Below are positions 7,266 through 15,816 of a stretch of DNA of 64,000 bases, piece after piece. The translations under genes and the position numbers were made by a program. Position 1 is the first letter of the stretch, and the number at the start of each line of letters is the position of its first letter. The notes under the pieces were generated by a model. The model saw only the letters and a program-made list of their open reading frames with translations. It was not told the origin of the DNA and did no database searches. Source of the DNA: an uncultured Oscillospiraceae bacterium (lineage in GTDB: Bacteria; Bacillota; Clostridia; Oscillospirales; Oscillospiraceae); the NCBI GenBank assembly GCA_905233385.1, contig CAJOEH010000001.1:1-64000 (forward strand). Direction: 5' to 3'.

Positions 7266-7898
7266 TTACTTCGTGCCGAAGATGCGGTCGCCGCAGTCGC
7301 CCAGACCGGGGACGATGTAGGCGTTCTCGTTCAGGCACTCGTCCACCGCCGCGACGTAGATCTCAACGTCGGGATGCGCCTCGGTGACGGCCTTCAGGCC
7401 CTCGGGCGCGGCGATGATGTTCATCAGCGTGATGGCCTTGCAGCCGTACTCGTTCTTGAGCACGTCGATCGCCGCGACGACCGTGCCGCCCGTGGCGAGC
7501 ATCGGATCGACGACGAAGACCTGCCGCTCGGAGATGTCCGGCGGCATCTTGCAGTAATACTTCACGGGCAGATGCGTCTCCGGATCGCGGAACATGCCGA
7601 TGTGTCCGACCTTCGCGGAGGGCATGAGCGCGATCATGGAATCGACCATGCCGAGACCGGCGCGGAGGATCGGCACGATGGCGAGCTTCTTGCCGGCCAG
7701 GACCTTGAACTTTGCCGTGGTGATCGGCGTCTCGATCTCGATCTCCTCCGTGGGAAGATCGCGGGTCGCCTCGTAGCACATCAGCGCGGCGATCTCGCCG
7801 ACCGCTTCACGGAATTCCTTGACGCCGGTGTTCTTGTCGCGGAGGATCGACAGCTTGTGCTGCAGCAGGGGATGATCCAGAATATGCACTTTACCCAT
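7266..7898 (-). CDS. upp: Uracil phosphoribosyltransferase
   Basis: This 210-residue enzyme makes UMP from uracil and PRPP in pyrimidine salvage, in the cytoplasm. It opens [21 protein letters not shown], as typical Upp does, and carries the PRPP-binding loop [10 protein letters not shown] near residue 130 and the uracil-site segment [12 protein letters not shown] near the C-terminus. Length matches the family. It follows tsaB with a 2-nt gap, so it is the last gene of a tsaE-tsaB-upp transcript. Confidence 0.96.
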   Translation of the reverse strand: MGKVHILDHPLLQHKLSILRDKNTGVKEFREAVGEIAALMCYEATRDLPTEEIEIETPITTAKFKVLAGKKLAIVPILRAGLGMVDSMIALMPSAKVGHIGMFRDPETHLPVKYYCKMPPDISERQVFVVDPMLATGGTVVAAIDVLKNEYGCKAITLMNIIAAPEGLKAVTEAHPDVEIYVAAVDECLNENAYIVPGLGDCGDRIFGTK

Positions 7899-7900
7899 AC

Positions 7901-8611
7901 TTATTCTCCTTTACTTTGCATGCGCGCGTTGCGTTCGCGCTCCGCCTGCGAAAGCCGCAGGTAGTTCGGCTCCAGCGCCGCGCCGTCGAAGGTTTCTCCC
8001 GTCAGGAGCTTCTCTCTTGCGCACAGCGCCACGCCCGACGCGCGCTGCATGACCGAGGCTTCCGGCGCGAGGACGCAGCCGGAAACGCTCTTCCTGCATG
8101 TATTATAACACAACTGCGCGCCGTCGCCAACCATAATTTTCAACTTTTCGTGCTTTTTCAGCTCCTGCTCCAGTTCCTCCAGCGAGATCGCCCGATCCTC
8201 GGTCAGGCGGGTCAGGACGCCGCCCTCACAGGAGAAGAGAGCGTTATAGACCTGCTCGCGCCGCGCGTCCATCGCGCAGCAGACGATCCCGTCGAAGAGC
8301 GCGGCCTGCCGCGCCATCGCCTCCAGCGTGGAAACGCCGACGCAGGGGAGTTCCCTGCCCCAGGCAAAGCCCTTCGCCGCGGCGACGCCGATCCGTACGC
8401 CGGTGAAGCTGCCCGGTCCCGCAGCGCAGGCGACCGCCGTAACGTCCGCAGGCGTCAGGCCGCAGTTCTCCAGCAGCTCCTGCGCCATCTGCATCAGGGT
8501 GCGGCTGTGCGTCTGGCCGCAGTTCAGATAGTACTCTCCGACCAGGCGGTCGTCCTCCAGCAGGGCGACGGACGCCGCCTTCGCGGAGGTCTCAAAGGCT
8601 AAGATCCGCAT
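7901..8611 (-). CDS. tsaB: tRNA t6A biosynthesis protein TsaB
   Basis: This 236-residue protein has an ASKHA fold. It opens [17 protein letters not shown] and has the family stretch [11 protein letters not shown] near residue 68. TsaB scaffolds TsaD (with TsaE) to transfer threonylcarbamoyl to A37 of ANN-decoding tRNAs. I placed the start at ATG 8609-8611, which overlaps the end of tsaE by 20 nt; a longer upstream frame has no family similarity. No tsaD is in this window. Confidence 0.93.
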   Translation of the reverse strand: MRILAFETSAKAASVALLEDDRLVGEYYLNCGQTHSRTLMQMAQELLENCGLTPADVTAVACAAGPGSFTGVRIGVAAAKGFAWGRELPCVGVSTLEAMARQAALFDGIVCCAMDARREQVYNALFSCEGGVLTRLTEDRAISLEELEQELKKHEKLKIMVGDGAQLCYNTCRKSVSGCVLAPEASVMQRASGVALCAREKLLTGETFDGAALEPNYLRLSQAERERNARMQSKGE

Positions 8612-9035
8612 ATGCCGCTCCTCCTTCGATCGTGATTTCCCGCACCTCGTGCGAGACCCGGTCGATATGGACGGAGATCGCGTCCTCCATCGCGCCGCGG
8701 ACGTTCTCGCTCCACTCGACGGCGCAGACGCCGCCGCGCCGGAGATAGTCCTCCCAGCCGATGTCGAACAGCTCGTCCTCCGAGCCCAGACGGTACATAT
8801 CAAAATGGAACAGCGGCAACCTGCCGCCCGTATACTCGTTCACGATCGTGTAGGTCGGGCTGGTGACGCGCATCGGGATCTCCAGTCCCCGCGCAAGGCC
8901 GCGCGTGAACGCCGTCTTTCCCGCGCCGAGGCCGCCCGAGAAGGCGACGATCTCGCCGCCGCACAGACGCCTGCCCAGCTTTTCGCCGAGCAGTTCGGTC
9001 TCCTCGGTCGATCTTGTGATGAATTGCATCCGCAT
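8592..9035 (-). CDS. tsaE: tRNA t6A biosynthesis ATPase TsaE
   Basis: This 147-residue ATPase has a Walker A loop GGLGAGKTAFTRGLA near residue 34, the SPTYTIVNEY switch region and HFDMYRL, then CAVEWSENV near residue 105. These are diagnostic of TsaE, which drives the turnover of the TsaBD complex. It heads the operon from the promoter at 9053-9081 and overlaps tsaB. Confidence 0.95.
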   Translation of the reverse strand: MRMQFITRSTEETELLGEKLGRRLCGGEIVAFSGGLGAGKTAFTRGLARGLEIPMRVTSPTYTIVNEYTGGRLPLFHFDMYRLGSEDELFDIGWEDYLRRGGVCAVEWSENVRGAMEDAISVHIDRVSHEVREITIEGGAAYADLSL

Positions 9036-9052
9036 TCACATCCTTTGCCGCG

Positions 9053-9081
9053 ATTATATCACACCTGCCCCGATTTTGCAA
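9053..9081 (-). promoter_or_regulatory. Promoter of tsaE-tsaB-upp
   Basis: On the minus strand TTGCAA (9076-9081), a 17-nt spacer and TATAAT (9053-9058). It is back-to-back with the rodA promoter. Confidence 0.72.
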
Positions 9082-9088
9082 AAGCAAC

Positions 9089-9117
9089 TTTACAGAAATG
9101 ACTTTTTGTGTTAAAAT
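9089..9117 (+). promoter_or_regulatory. Promoter of the rodA-like gene
   Basis: TTTACA at 9089-9094, 17 nt, TAAAAT at 9112-9117. A GGGGGTGA ribosome binding site lies just before ATG 9151. Confidence 0.72.
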
Positions 9118-9150
9118 GTATGTCTGAAAATACTGAACGGGGGTGAGCGC

Positions 9151-10299
9151 ATGGGAAAACTGTATGATCGGATCAAAGAGATCGCGAAAAAGGGCGACAT
9201 GATCCTGCTGGCCCTCTGCGTCGTCGCGACGGGCTTCGGCATCGTCATGATCTACGCGGCAACCGCGACCGCGGACAACAGCCGTTACATCATCATTCAG
9301 ACGAGCTGCCTGCTCGTCGGCGTCATCATTTACTTCGCGCTGACCGCCTTCGACATCGACATCCTCGCCGGACAGCGGACCGCGCTCTTCCTCTTCAACG
9401 TCTTCTTCATCGGCCTGCTGCTGATCTTCGGCATCGAGGTCAACGGCAACCGCGGCTGGCTGCACTTCCCCTTCCTGCCGTTCAATATCCAGCCCGCCGA
9501 GGTCTGCAAGATCACCTACGTCATCATCCTCGCGCGAACGCTCAGCGTCAACCAGACAAGAACGTCCTCCGTCCGCTGCGTCAGCCAGCTCGTCTTCCAC
9601 ATGCTCTTTATCGTCGGCTTCTACGTCTTCATTTCCAGCGATACCGGCGTTTCTCTGATCTTTATCTTCGTCTTCCTCGTGATGGCCTACGTCGGCGGCG
9701 TCAACGGTCTGTGGTTCCTCGCGGGAGGCGGCGCGCTCGCCGTCGCCGCGCCGACCCTCTGGGCGACCGTCATGCGCGACGACCAGAAGAACCGTATCCT
9801 CGCGCTGTACGACAGCAGCATCGACCCGAACGGTCTGAGCGTCATGTGGCAGACCAACCAGAACATCAAGACCCTGCGCAACGGCGGCCTTTCCGGCCAG
9901 GGCCTCTTCAACGGCACGATGACCAACAGCGGCGCGATCCCCGCGCGGCACACCGACTCGATCTTCTCCACCATCGGCGAACAGCTCGGCATGATCGGCT
10001 GTATCGCGGTGCTGATCCTTTTGTTCGCGATCGTCGCGCGCATCATCTACGTCGGCATGAAGACCCCCGACTATCAGAACCGGCTGATCTGCATGGGCAT
10101 CGCCGCGATGTTCCTCTTCCAGATCTTCATCAACGTCAGCGTCTGCCTCGGTCTGCTGCCCGTTATCGGTCTGGCGCTGCCCTTCTTCAGCTATGGAGGC
10201 AGTTCGATCCTCACCTCGTTTATCGCCATGGGCATCGTATCGGGGATCAAAATGCGGCCAACGCCGGATTCGAGCGCACATTATATCCGTCCATATTGA
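9151..10299 (+). CDS. rodA: SEDS-family peptidoglycan glycosyltransferase, RodA type
   Basis: This 382-residue membrane protein has about 9-10 transmembrane segments. SEDS proteins polymerise lipid II with a partner class B PBP. Visible family features: RGWLHFPFLPFNIQPAEVCKI in the first half, SSDTGVSLIF, then the loop G.GLFNGTMTNSGAIPARHTDSIFSTIGEQLG and the terminal LPFFSYGGSSIL. The pattern is closer to RodA than to FtsW, but paralogue assignment is inferred. It is monocistronic, with terminators on its 3' side. Confidence 0.88.
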   Translation: MGKLYDRIKEIAKKGDMILLALCVVATGFGIVMIYAATATADNSRYIIIQTSCLLVGVIIYFALTAFDIDILAGQRTALFLFNVFFIGLLLIFGIEVNGNRGWLHFPFLPFNIQPAEVCKITYVIILARTLSVNQTRTSSVRCVSQLVFHMLFIVGFYVFISSDTGVSLIFIFVFLVMAYVGGVNGLWFLAGGGALAVAAPTLWATVMRDDQKNRILALYDSSIDPNGLSVMWQTNQNIKTLRNGGLSGQGLFNGTMTNSGAIPARHTDSIFSTIGEQLGMIGCIAVLILLFAIVARIIYVGMKTPDYQNRLICMGIAAMFLFQIFINVSVCLGLLPVIGLALPFFSYGGSSILTSFIAMGIVSGIKMRPTPDSSAHYIRPY

Positions 10300-10305
10300 C
10301 ACGAA

Positions 10306-10340
10306 GCATCCCGCTGCTCCCGCAGCGGGATGCTTTCGCT
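10306..10340 (+). terminator. Terminator hairpin after rodA
   Basis: GCATCCCGCTG pairs with CAGCGGGATGC, followed by TTTCGCT. Confidence 0.7.
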
Positions 10341-10380
10341 GCGTGACAAGCAGAATCTACAGACATGCAGGCATCATAAG

Positions 10381-10534
10381 CCTTCTCCTTGAGGAGAAGG
10401 TGCGAGCCTGCGAGGCGGATGAGGTGGAGCTTCTTCAAGCACGGCAGTCTTGTAACACGCAGCTGCGCCATACACCTCATCCGTCATCCGGCTTGCGTGA
10501 GACGCCGGATGACACCTTCCCCTCCAGGGGAAGG
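10381..10534. repeat. Second intergenic repeat family: element with hairpin termini
   Basis: The left end CCTTCTCCTTGAGGAGAAGG is a hairpin. The right end CCTTCCCCTCCAGGGGAAGG is another hairpin with a different stem. Inside them GGATGAGGTG and CACCTCATCC are inverted, and a CATCCGGC/GCCGGATG hairpin sits near the right end. The structure is a miniature inverted-repeat element. No gene lies in 10300-10628. Confidence 0.72.
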
Positions 10535-10540
10535 CTTTTA

Positions 10541-10568
10541 CCCGCTGTTCCCGCAGCGGGATTTTTTT
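10541..10568 (+). terminator. Second terminator hairpin of the rodA region
   Basis: CCCGCTG pairs with CAGCGGG, followed by ATTTTTTT. The stem repeats that at 10306, as though the repeat element had entered or duplicated a terminator. Confidence 0.75.
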
Positions 10569-10628
10569 GCATATTTGCAAAAAATCGGTTCATCCTAAGC
10601 CTTGTAGCAAATCATAGGAGGAACCGAT

Positions 10629-11807
10629 ATGAAATCCATCATTCGCATCGCCTTACTGCTCGTCTGCCTGTCCGCGCTCTGCATGGGCGCAGCCGCCGCC
10701 GACGGCGAAACGCTTTACACCGGAGAATACTGCTTCAACCAGTCCGACTTCTCCAACGACCCAGGCGTGGACCTGCGCGGCATTTTCGTCACAGCCGTGC
10801 CGGAGGAAAAGGTCGCCGCGCTCATGCTCGGCAGCCGCATCATCCGCGCGGGCGATATTCTCCCGCAGAACGCCCTGAACGAGCTGCGCATGACGCCCGC
10901 GTGCACGGAAAGCTGCGATGCGGTGCTGTGCTATCAGCCGATCTGCGGCTGCGCGCTCGGCGCGCCTTCGCAGCTCACCATCCGCATCCAGTCCGGCAAA
11001 AACGAGACCCCGAAGGCGATCCGCGGCGAATTTGAGACCTACAAGAACGTCGCCAACGACGGCACGCTCACAGGCTCCGACCCGGAGGGCGGCCCGCTGA
11101 CCTTCCAACTCGCGGAGAAGCCGAAGCGCGGCACGGTCAAGATCGAGCCTGACGGCAGCTACGTCTACACGCCCGACAGGAACCGCGTCGGCGAGGATAG
11201 CTTCACCTTCACCGTCACGGACGACGCGGGCAACGTCTCCCAGCCCGCCGCGGTCAACATTCGCATTCTGAAGCCCTCGGAGGCGATGACCTTCGCCGAC
11301 GTGGCGGACAACGACCAGTATGAGGCCATGTGGCTGCGCGAACAGGGGCTCTCCGGCGGACGCACGGTCGCGGGCGTTTCCTGCTTCTGCCCGCAGGAGT
11401 CGGTCTCCCGCGCGGAGTTTCTCGTCATGGCGATGGAGCTCAAGGGCGTGCCCGTGGACGAGAATCTGACCGTGTCCGGCTTCGCGGACGCCGACGAGGC
11501 CGCGGCATGGATGCAGCCCTATCTCGCAAGCGCCATGCGGCGCGGTCTGGTCAGCGGCGAATCGACGGAGGACGGCCTGATATTCCGCCCGAACGATCCG
11601 GTCACCGGGCAGGAGGCGGCGGTCATGCTCCAGAATCTCCTGCGGCTTCCCGTCACCGCCGCCGTCATTCCGTCGGAAGATACGAGCTGGGCGGCTGCCT
11701 CCCTGCAGGCGCTCCGCGAGGCGGGCGTCGCCCTCTCCTCTCCCGAAGCGCCTCTGACAAGGCAGGACACCGCCTGCCTCCTGCGCCAGATCGCCGAACT
11801 GCCGTAA
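10629..11807 (+). CDS. Secreted protein with a cadherin-like Ig domain and SLH-like repeats
   Basis: This 392-residue protein has a signal peptide (about 1-24, ...CMGAAAADGE). A cadherin-like or Big_9-type domain at about 140-215 is shown by NDGTLTGSDPEGGPLTFQL, GTVKIEPDGSYVYTP and FTFTVTDDAGN. SLH-like repeats run from about 220 to the end (TFADVADNDQYEAMWLREQG, then RAEFLVMAMEL, FADADEAAAW). The SLH motifs are more degenerate than in the 859-residue protein. I infer a wall-associated surface protein of unknown target. GGAGG at 10618-10622 supports the start. Confidence 0.75.
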   Translation: MKSIIRIALLLVCLSALCMGAAAADGETLYTGEYCFNQSDFSNDPGVDLRGIFVTAVPEEKVAALMLGSRIIRAGDILPQNALNELRMTPACTESCDAVLCYQPICGCALGAPSQLTIRIQSGKNETPKAIRGEFETYKNVANDGTLTGSDPEGGPLTFQLAEKPKRGTVKIEPDGSYVYTPDRNRVGEDSFTFTVTDDAGNVSQPAAVNIRILKPSEAMTFADVADNDQYEAMWLREQGLSGGRTVAGVSCFCPQESVSRAEFLVMAMELKGVPVDENLTVSGFADADEAAAWMQPYLASAMRRGLVSGESTEDGLIFRPNDPVTGQEAAVMLQNLLRLPVTAAVIPSEDTSWAAASLQALREAGVALSSPEAPLTRQDTACLLRQIAELP

Positions 11808-11818
11808 CTACAAAAAGG

Positions 11819-11850
11819 AACCGCAAGCCGAACGGCTTGCGGTTCTTCTG
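11819..11850. terminator. Bidirectional terminator between convergent genes
   Basis: CCGCAAGCCG pairs with CGGCTTGCGG, flanked by AAAAAGGAA on one side and TTCTTCTG on the other. It serves the SLH-like gene and the convergent small coiled-coil gene. Confidence 0.7.
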
Positions 11851-11864
11851 CGCGCTGCGGACGA

Positions 11865-12221
11865 CTATTCGGCAGACTCCTCGACGGGCTCGTCGCAGGG
11901 AACGCCGGGATCGTCGCAGGGCTCGCCGGCTTTGTAGGCTTCCTTTTCTGCGGCGATCTGCTCCTGCAGCTCGTTGATCCGGCGGAAGGACGCGGAGATC
12001 TGGTCGCACAGCGGCTTGTACTCCGCCTCGTCCGGCTCTTCGTCGGTCACATAGTCCTTGTAATAGACCTTGCCGAGCTTCGTGTAGGTGCGGCGGATCA
12101 GTTCCTTCTCCTTGACGATCTCGACGCGCATTTTGGAGATAGAAGCCACGTACTTTGCCGTCTTTGCCGCGGTCTGCGCCGCGCTGCTTGCCTTTTCTTT
12201 CAAAGAATCCATTGTTGCCAT
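11865..12221 (-). CDS. Small coiled-coil protein of unknown function
   Basis: This 118-residue protein is rich in Ala, Lys and Glu. It has a predicted helical N-terminus (SLKEKASSAAQTAAKTAKYV), a central KLGKVYYKDY segment and a second helix (INELQEQIAAEKEAY). The tail is acidic with two CD.PG/CDEP turns. There is no signal peptide. Similar small proteins are common in Clostridia but I cannot name a function. It sits 14 nt downstream of lgt, probably at the end of the M16-lgt transcript, with a good AGGAGGTAATAC ribosome binding site. Confidence 0.7.
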   Translation of the reverse strand: MATMDSLKEKASSAAQTAAKTAKYVASISKMRVEIVKEKELIRRTYTKLGKVYYKDYVTDEEPDEAEYKPLCDQISASFRRINELQEQIAAEKEAYKAGEPCDDPGVPCDEPVEESAE

Positions 12222-12235
12222 CGTGTATTACCTCC

Positions 12236-13138
12236 TTATTCTTCGGGTTCTTTCGGTTCTTCAGGCGTATCCGCTTCCGCGGCTACGCGGTTTACCAGCA
12301 TTTTTTCCGGCGCCGGGCGTTTGATCAGCAGGACGTACAGCATGATCCCTACCGCCGCCAGACACGAGACCGCCGCGAGGACCTGGCTGACGCGGAAACT
12401 GCCCCACCAGAGGCTGTCCGTGCGCAGGCCTTCGATCCAGGCGCGTCCGAGGCCGTACCACGCGAGGTAGAGCAGGAAGACCTGCCCGTCGAACTTGCGC
12501 TTCTTCGACAGGAAGTGCAGCAGGATCAGGCCGGCCAGATTCCATACCGACTCATACAGGAAGGTCGGATGATTGCAGATCCGCTCGCCGTTCTCGATCT
12601 GGCCGATGTCCATGCGGAGGAAGTTCGCGCACCTGCCGCCGAACGCCTCGCGGTTGAAGAAATTGCCCCAGCGGCCGACCGCCTGCCCGATCAGCAGGCC
12701 GAGGCCGGTCACGTCGAAATACGGAAGGATCTTGGCGCGGCGTTTCTTGCTGCTCAGGCAGAAGATGATGATCCCGAGCGCCGCGCCGATCACGCCGCCG
12801 TAGATCGCCAGGCCGCCCTTGCGGATGTTGAGGAAATCGTACCAGTTGTGACCCGGGCCGAAAAACTGATCCCACTCGAAGATCACGTAGTACAGCCGCG
12901 CGCCGACGATGGCGCAGGGCATCCCGACGATCACAAGGTTGTAGATATCGTCGGCTTTCAGGCCGAAGTCTCTGCTGCGGCGGACGGTGTACAGCACCGC
13001 CAGAATGATGCCGATCACAATGACCAGCGCGTAGAATTTGATCTCAAAATTCGTGCCGGGGATGGTGAATCCGTCCGGCGGGTTTACCTCGATCCCTAAA
13101 CCGGGAAAAACGATGGGGGTGGTATCGGAAAAAGTCAT
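12236..13138 (-). CDS. lgt: Prolipoprotein diacylglyceryl transferase
   Basis: This 300-residue integral membrane enzyme has about seven transmembrane helices. It transfers diacylglycerol from phosphatidylglycerol to the lipobox Cys of prelipoproteins. The Lgt signature GQAVGRWGNFFNREAFGG near residue 150 is present, as are RLYYVIFEWD and the C-terminal RFDSLW-like segment (LRTDSLWWG). It follows an M16 peptidase gene by 9 nt. Confidence 0.95.
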   Translation of the reverse strand: MTFSDTTPIVFPGLGIEVNPPDGFTIPGTNFEIKFYALVIVIGIILAVLYTVRRSRDFGLKADDIYNLVIVGMPCAIVGARLYYVIFEWDQFFGPGHNWYDFLNIRKGGLAIYGGVIGAALGIIIFCLSSKKRRAKILPYFDVTGLGLLIGQAVGRWGNFFNREAFGGRCANFLRMDIGQIENGERICNHPTFLYESVWNLAGLILLHFLSKKRKFDGQVFLLYLAWYGLGRAWIEGLRTDSLWWGSFRVSQVLAAVSCLAAVGIMLYVLLIKRPAPEKMLVNRVAAEADTPEEPKEPEE

Positions 13139-13147
13139 GGCTGCCTC

Positions 13148-14419
13148 CTATTTCTTAGGCCGGACGACCGAAAGCGCGGCGCGCTCGGGACGGATCACGT
13201 TCGTCAGGAACGCCTGCACGTCCTCCGGCGCGACGGATGCGTACGCTGCGGGGAACTCGAAATAGTCCGCTCCGTCAAACTGATATGCACAAATACGATA
13301 ACAGATACTTTCAAAACTGTCAAGGTCTCTGGTGCGTCTGCCGAGGGCGGATTTTTTCAGGCGGCGGAAGAGATCTTCCTCGAAGCCCTCGCGGGCGACC
13401 CGCTCGCCTTCCTTTAAGATCGCGTCCAGCACCGCCTCCGGGTCGTCGCTGTCGCCGTTTGCGCTGATCAGGCAGGCGTCCTTGATGCTCTCGTAGCCGA
13501 CGGAGAAACCGCCGTCAATCAGCCCGCTCTCATAGAGCCGCTGATACAGCGGAGAGGACTCGCCGACGAGGATCTCCGCCGCGATATCGCCGACGACCTC
13601 GCGGCGCATGGCCTCCATGCCCTTCCCTGCCGGCTCGACCTTGAAGCCGAGCGCGAAGGTCGGCATGGAGATCTCCATCTGCCGCAGCGTCCGCGCCTCG
13701 GCAGGCCGCATCGCCTCCGGCGCGCCGTACCGGCGTTCGGGCAGGTCGGCATTCTCCTGCGGGGTCATTTCCTCCGCGATCCGCATGACCTCCTCCGCGT
13801 CCACGTCACCCGTGACGCACAGGACCATGTTGGACGGCTGGTAGAAGGCGCGGAAGCAGTCGTACAGCGACTGCGCCGTGATTTCTCCGATGCTCTCCAC
13901 GGTACCCGCGATGGAGGTGCGCACCGGGTGCTCTTTGTACAGCGCGGCGAACAGGTCCTCCGCGGCGCGCTGCTCGGCGTTGTCCTCATACATGCGGATC
14001 TCCTGCGTGATGATCCCGCGCTCCTTCTCCACGCTCTCCGGCGTGAAATACGGCGTCGTCACCATGCGCAGCAGCAGGCGCAGATTCTCCGCGAAGTGCT
14101 CCGTGCAGGAGAAATGGTACGCCGTCATGTCGTAACTCGTAAAGGCGTTCGGAACTGCGCCCAGAGCGGCGAACCTGCCGTCCGCGCTCCCCTCCGGCAG
14201 GTCGAACATCTTATGCTCCAAATAATGCGCGATGCCGTCCGGCACGCGGACAGGCTCGCCGCGCAGGCGGAACGACGTGTCGATCGCGCCGAAATCCACG
14301 GCAGCGAAGGCGTATTTTTTCGCAAAGTCGCGTTTCGGCACGACGCGGACCAGCATCCCGTTACCGAGCCGCTGCTCGTAACAGCACTCGCCGATGCGGG
14401 GGTATTTCAACAGCTTCAT
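13148..14419 (-). CDS. M16-family zinc peptidase (YmfH/PreP-like, active-type)
   Basis: This 423-residue protein contains the inverted zinc motif HYLEH (HxxEH) near residue 70 and the downstream glutamate in TQEIRMYED, so it looks catalytically competent. The second half is the usual M16 pseudo-symmetric domain. The start at 14417-14419 overlaps the stop of the upstream M16 gene by 4 nt (ATGA). The arrangement matches B. subtilis ymfF-ymfH, where one partner has the active site and the other does not. Substrate unknown. Confidence 0.88.
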   Translation of the reverse strand: MKLLKYPRIGECCYEQRLGNGMLVRVVPKRDFAKKYAFAAVDFGAIDTSFRLRGEPVRVPDGIAHYLEHKMFDLPEGSADGRFAALGAVPNAFTSYDMTAYHFSCTEHFAENLRLLLRMVTTPYFTPESVEKERGIITQEIRMYEDNAEQRAAEDLFAALYKEHPVRTSIAGTVESIGEITAQSLYDCFRAFYQPSNMVLCVTGDVDAEEVMRIAEEMTPQENADLPERRYGAPEAMRPAEARTLRQMEISMPTFALGFKVEPAGKGMEAMRREVVGDIAAEILVGESSPLYQRLYESGLIDGGFSVGYESIKDACLISANGDSDDPEAVLDAILKEGERVAREGFEEDLFRRLKKSALGRRTRDLDSFESICYRICAYQFDGADYFEFPAAYASVAPEDVQAFLTNVIRPERAALSVVRPKK

Positions 14420-15681
14420 GCGCTCTCCCCCTTCAGGAAATAGATCGTGTCGACCGACAGCTTCTGCGCGGCACGGCGCAGATCCTCCGCCGTCAGCGCG
14501 TCCAGCTTTTCGATCAGTTCCGGGATATCGTCGCCGCGCTCCACGGCGCTGCCGATATAGAACTCGTCCAGCCGCGCGGGTGAATCCATCGTGGCACGCA
14601 GAGAAGACGTGAGGAAGCTGCGCGCCTGATGGAGTTCTTCCTCGGTAAAATCGCCGTTTTTGCATGCGTCCAGCTCGCGCAGGATCGCCCGTTTCGCCGT
14701 CTCGTAATTCTCGAACGCGATGCCGGAGGAGACCAGCATCAGTCCCTTGTACTTTTCCATCGAGGTGCTGGCGTAATAGCAAAGCGAGAGCTTCTCCCGC
14801 ACGTTGCGGTAGAGCTTGCTCGAAACGCTCCAGCCGTAGATCGCGTTCAGGAGCAGCAGGGCGGGATAGTCCGGGTCGCTCACGGTGACGCCCGTCCGCA
14901 GGCCGATGACAAGCTTGCCCTGCGTGACGTCCATCGCCTCCGCGACTTCTTTGATCTCGCCTGCCGCGCGGCGCACCTCCGTCTTCACAGGGACGAAGTC
15001 CGTTCCGCGCTCTGCGGAGAACACTTTGCCGAACTGCGCCGCCGCTTCCTCGGGCGAACAGCGTCCTGCGTAAAAGATCTCGATCCGGGATGTCCGCAGG
15101 ACGGTCTGATAATGCTCCCACAAGGACTGCGGCGTGACGGCGCGCACGTCCTCCGCGCAGCCCAGGCGCGGCGTGCCGTAGGCTTCGCCCGCGCACATCG
15201 TTTCCAGGAGCCGCGCGGTGGCATAGGCGCGTTTGTCGTTCAGATCGGACTCGATCGCGTTGATCAGGTTCTGCTTCTCGCCCTCGACGTTCTTCGCGCA
15301 GAAGCAGCCGTTCTTCGTCAGCGGATGATAGAGCACCTCGTGCAGGAAATCGACGACGGCGGGAAAGATCGCTTCGCCTTCCGGCAGGAAGGCGTCGTCG
15401 ATGAAATCGGCGTAGAAGCCCGTCAGCTTGACCTCGCCCTTGCGGCGCACCAGCGTGCCGAAGCCTGTGCCGTATAATTCGTCCAAATGCATGGAAATAC
15501 TGCGGATGTCGGGATACCGCTCCGTCGCGCGCAGCAGGACGCTCGGCAGGAGCGCGTCCGCCGCCGCGGTCTGCCGGCAGTGCGGCCGCAGGAAATTCAC
15601 GCTGAAGCAGGAAGTCTTGAATTTATCGGTCTGCATCGCGCGCAGGGTCACGCCCGGCGCGAGCACGATGTCTTTGATCAT
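14416..15681 (-). CDS. M16-family peptidase-like protein without the zinc motif (YmfF-like)
   Basis: This 421-residue protein has the M16 fold pattern (for example TSRIEIFYAG, ALLLLNAIYG, VREKLSLCYYASTSM) but no HxxEH near its N-terminus, so it is probably the inactive partner subunit. I chose ATG 15679-15681, which is preceded by AAAGGGTG. The same frame stays open far upstream, antisense to prmA and its neighbour; that part is not coding. It is the first gene of an M16-M16-lgt-small protein transcript. Confidence 0.85.
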   Translation of the reverse strand: MIKDIVLAPGVTLRAMQTDKFKTSCFSVNFLRPHCRQTAAADALLPSVLLRATERYPDIRSISMHLDELYGTGFGTLVRRKGEVKLTGFYADFIDDAFLPEGEAIFPAVVDFLHEVLYHPLTKNGCFCAKNVEGEKQNLINAIESDLNDKRAYATARLLETMCAGEAYGTPRLGCAEDVRAVTPQSLWEHYQTVLRTSRIEIFYAGRCSPEEAAAQFGKVFSAERGTDFVPVKTEVRRAAGEIKEVAEAMDVTQGKLVIGLRTGVTVSDPDYPALLLLNAIYGWSVSSKLYRNVREKLSLCYYASTSMEKYKGLMLVSSGIAFENYETAKRAILRELDACKNGDFTEEELHQARSFLTSSLRATMDSPARLDEFYIGSAVERGDDIPELIEKLDALTAEDLRRAAQKLSVDTIYFLKGESA

Positions 15682-15705
15682 GTGTTTCACCCTTTCGCTG
15701 CAACC

Positions 15706-15711
15706 ATTATA
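15706..15711 (-). promoter_or_regulatory. -10 element upstream of the M16 operon
   Basis: TATAAT on the minus strand lies 25 nt before the start. The matching -35 (CTTTTA, 17 nt further) is weak. Confidence 0.45.
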
Positions 15712-15751
15712 CACGATTTTCCGAAAAATAAAAGGGGAAAAGAAATTATGC

Positions 15752-15780
15752 TTGTTATTCCGCGCGAAATCCTGTAGAAT
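15752..15780 (+). promoter_or_regulatory. Promoter of prmA
   Basis: TTGTTA at 15752-15757, a 17-nt spacer and TAGAAT at 15775-15780. It is divergent from the M16 operon. Confidence 0.65.
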
Positions 15781-15816
15781 ATATGGGAAAAAGTGATCCG
15801 TGCTTGGAGGAGAACG

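Noticed and set aside
8800-10302. A 500-codon minus-strand frame antisense to rodA and tsaE
   Set aside because: Its composition is a mirror of the high-GC opposite strand (Asp/Glu/Arg/Val-rich, no domain). The plus-strand frame is a clear SEDS protein and the promoter pair fits the accepted genes.
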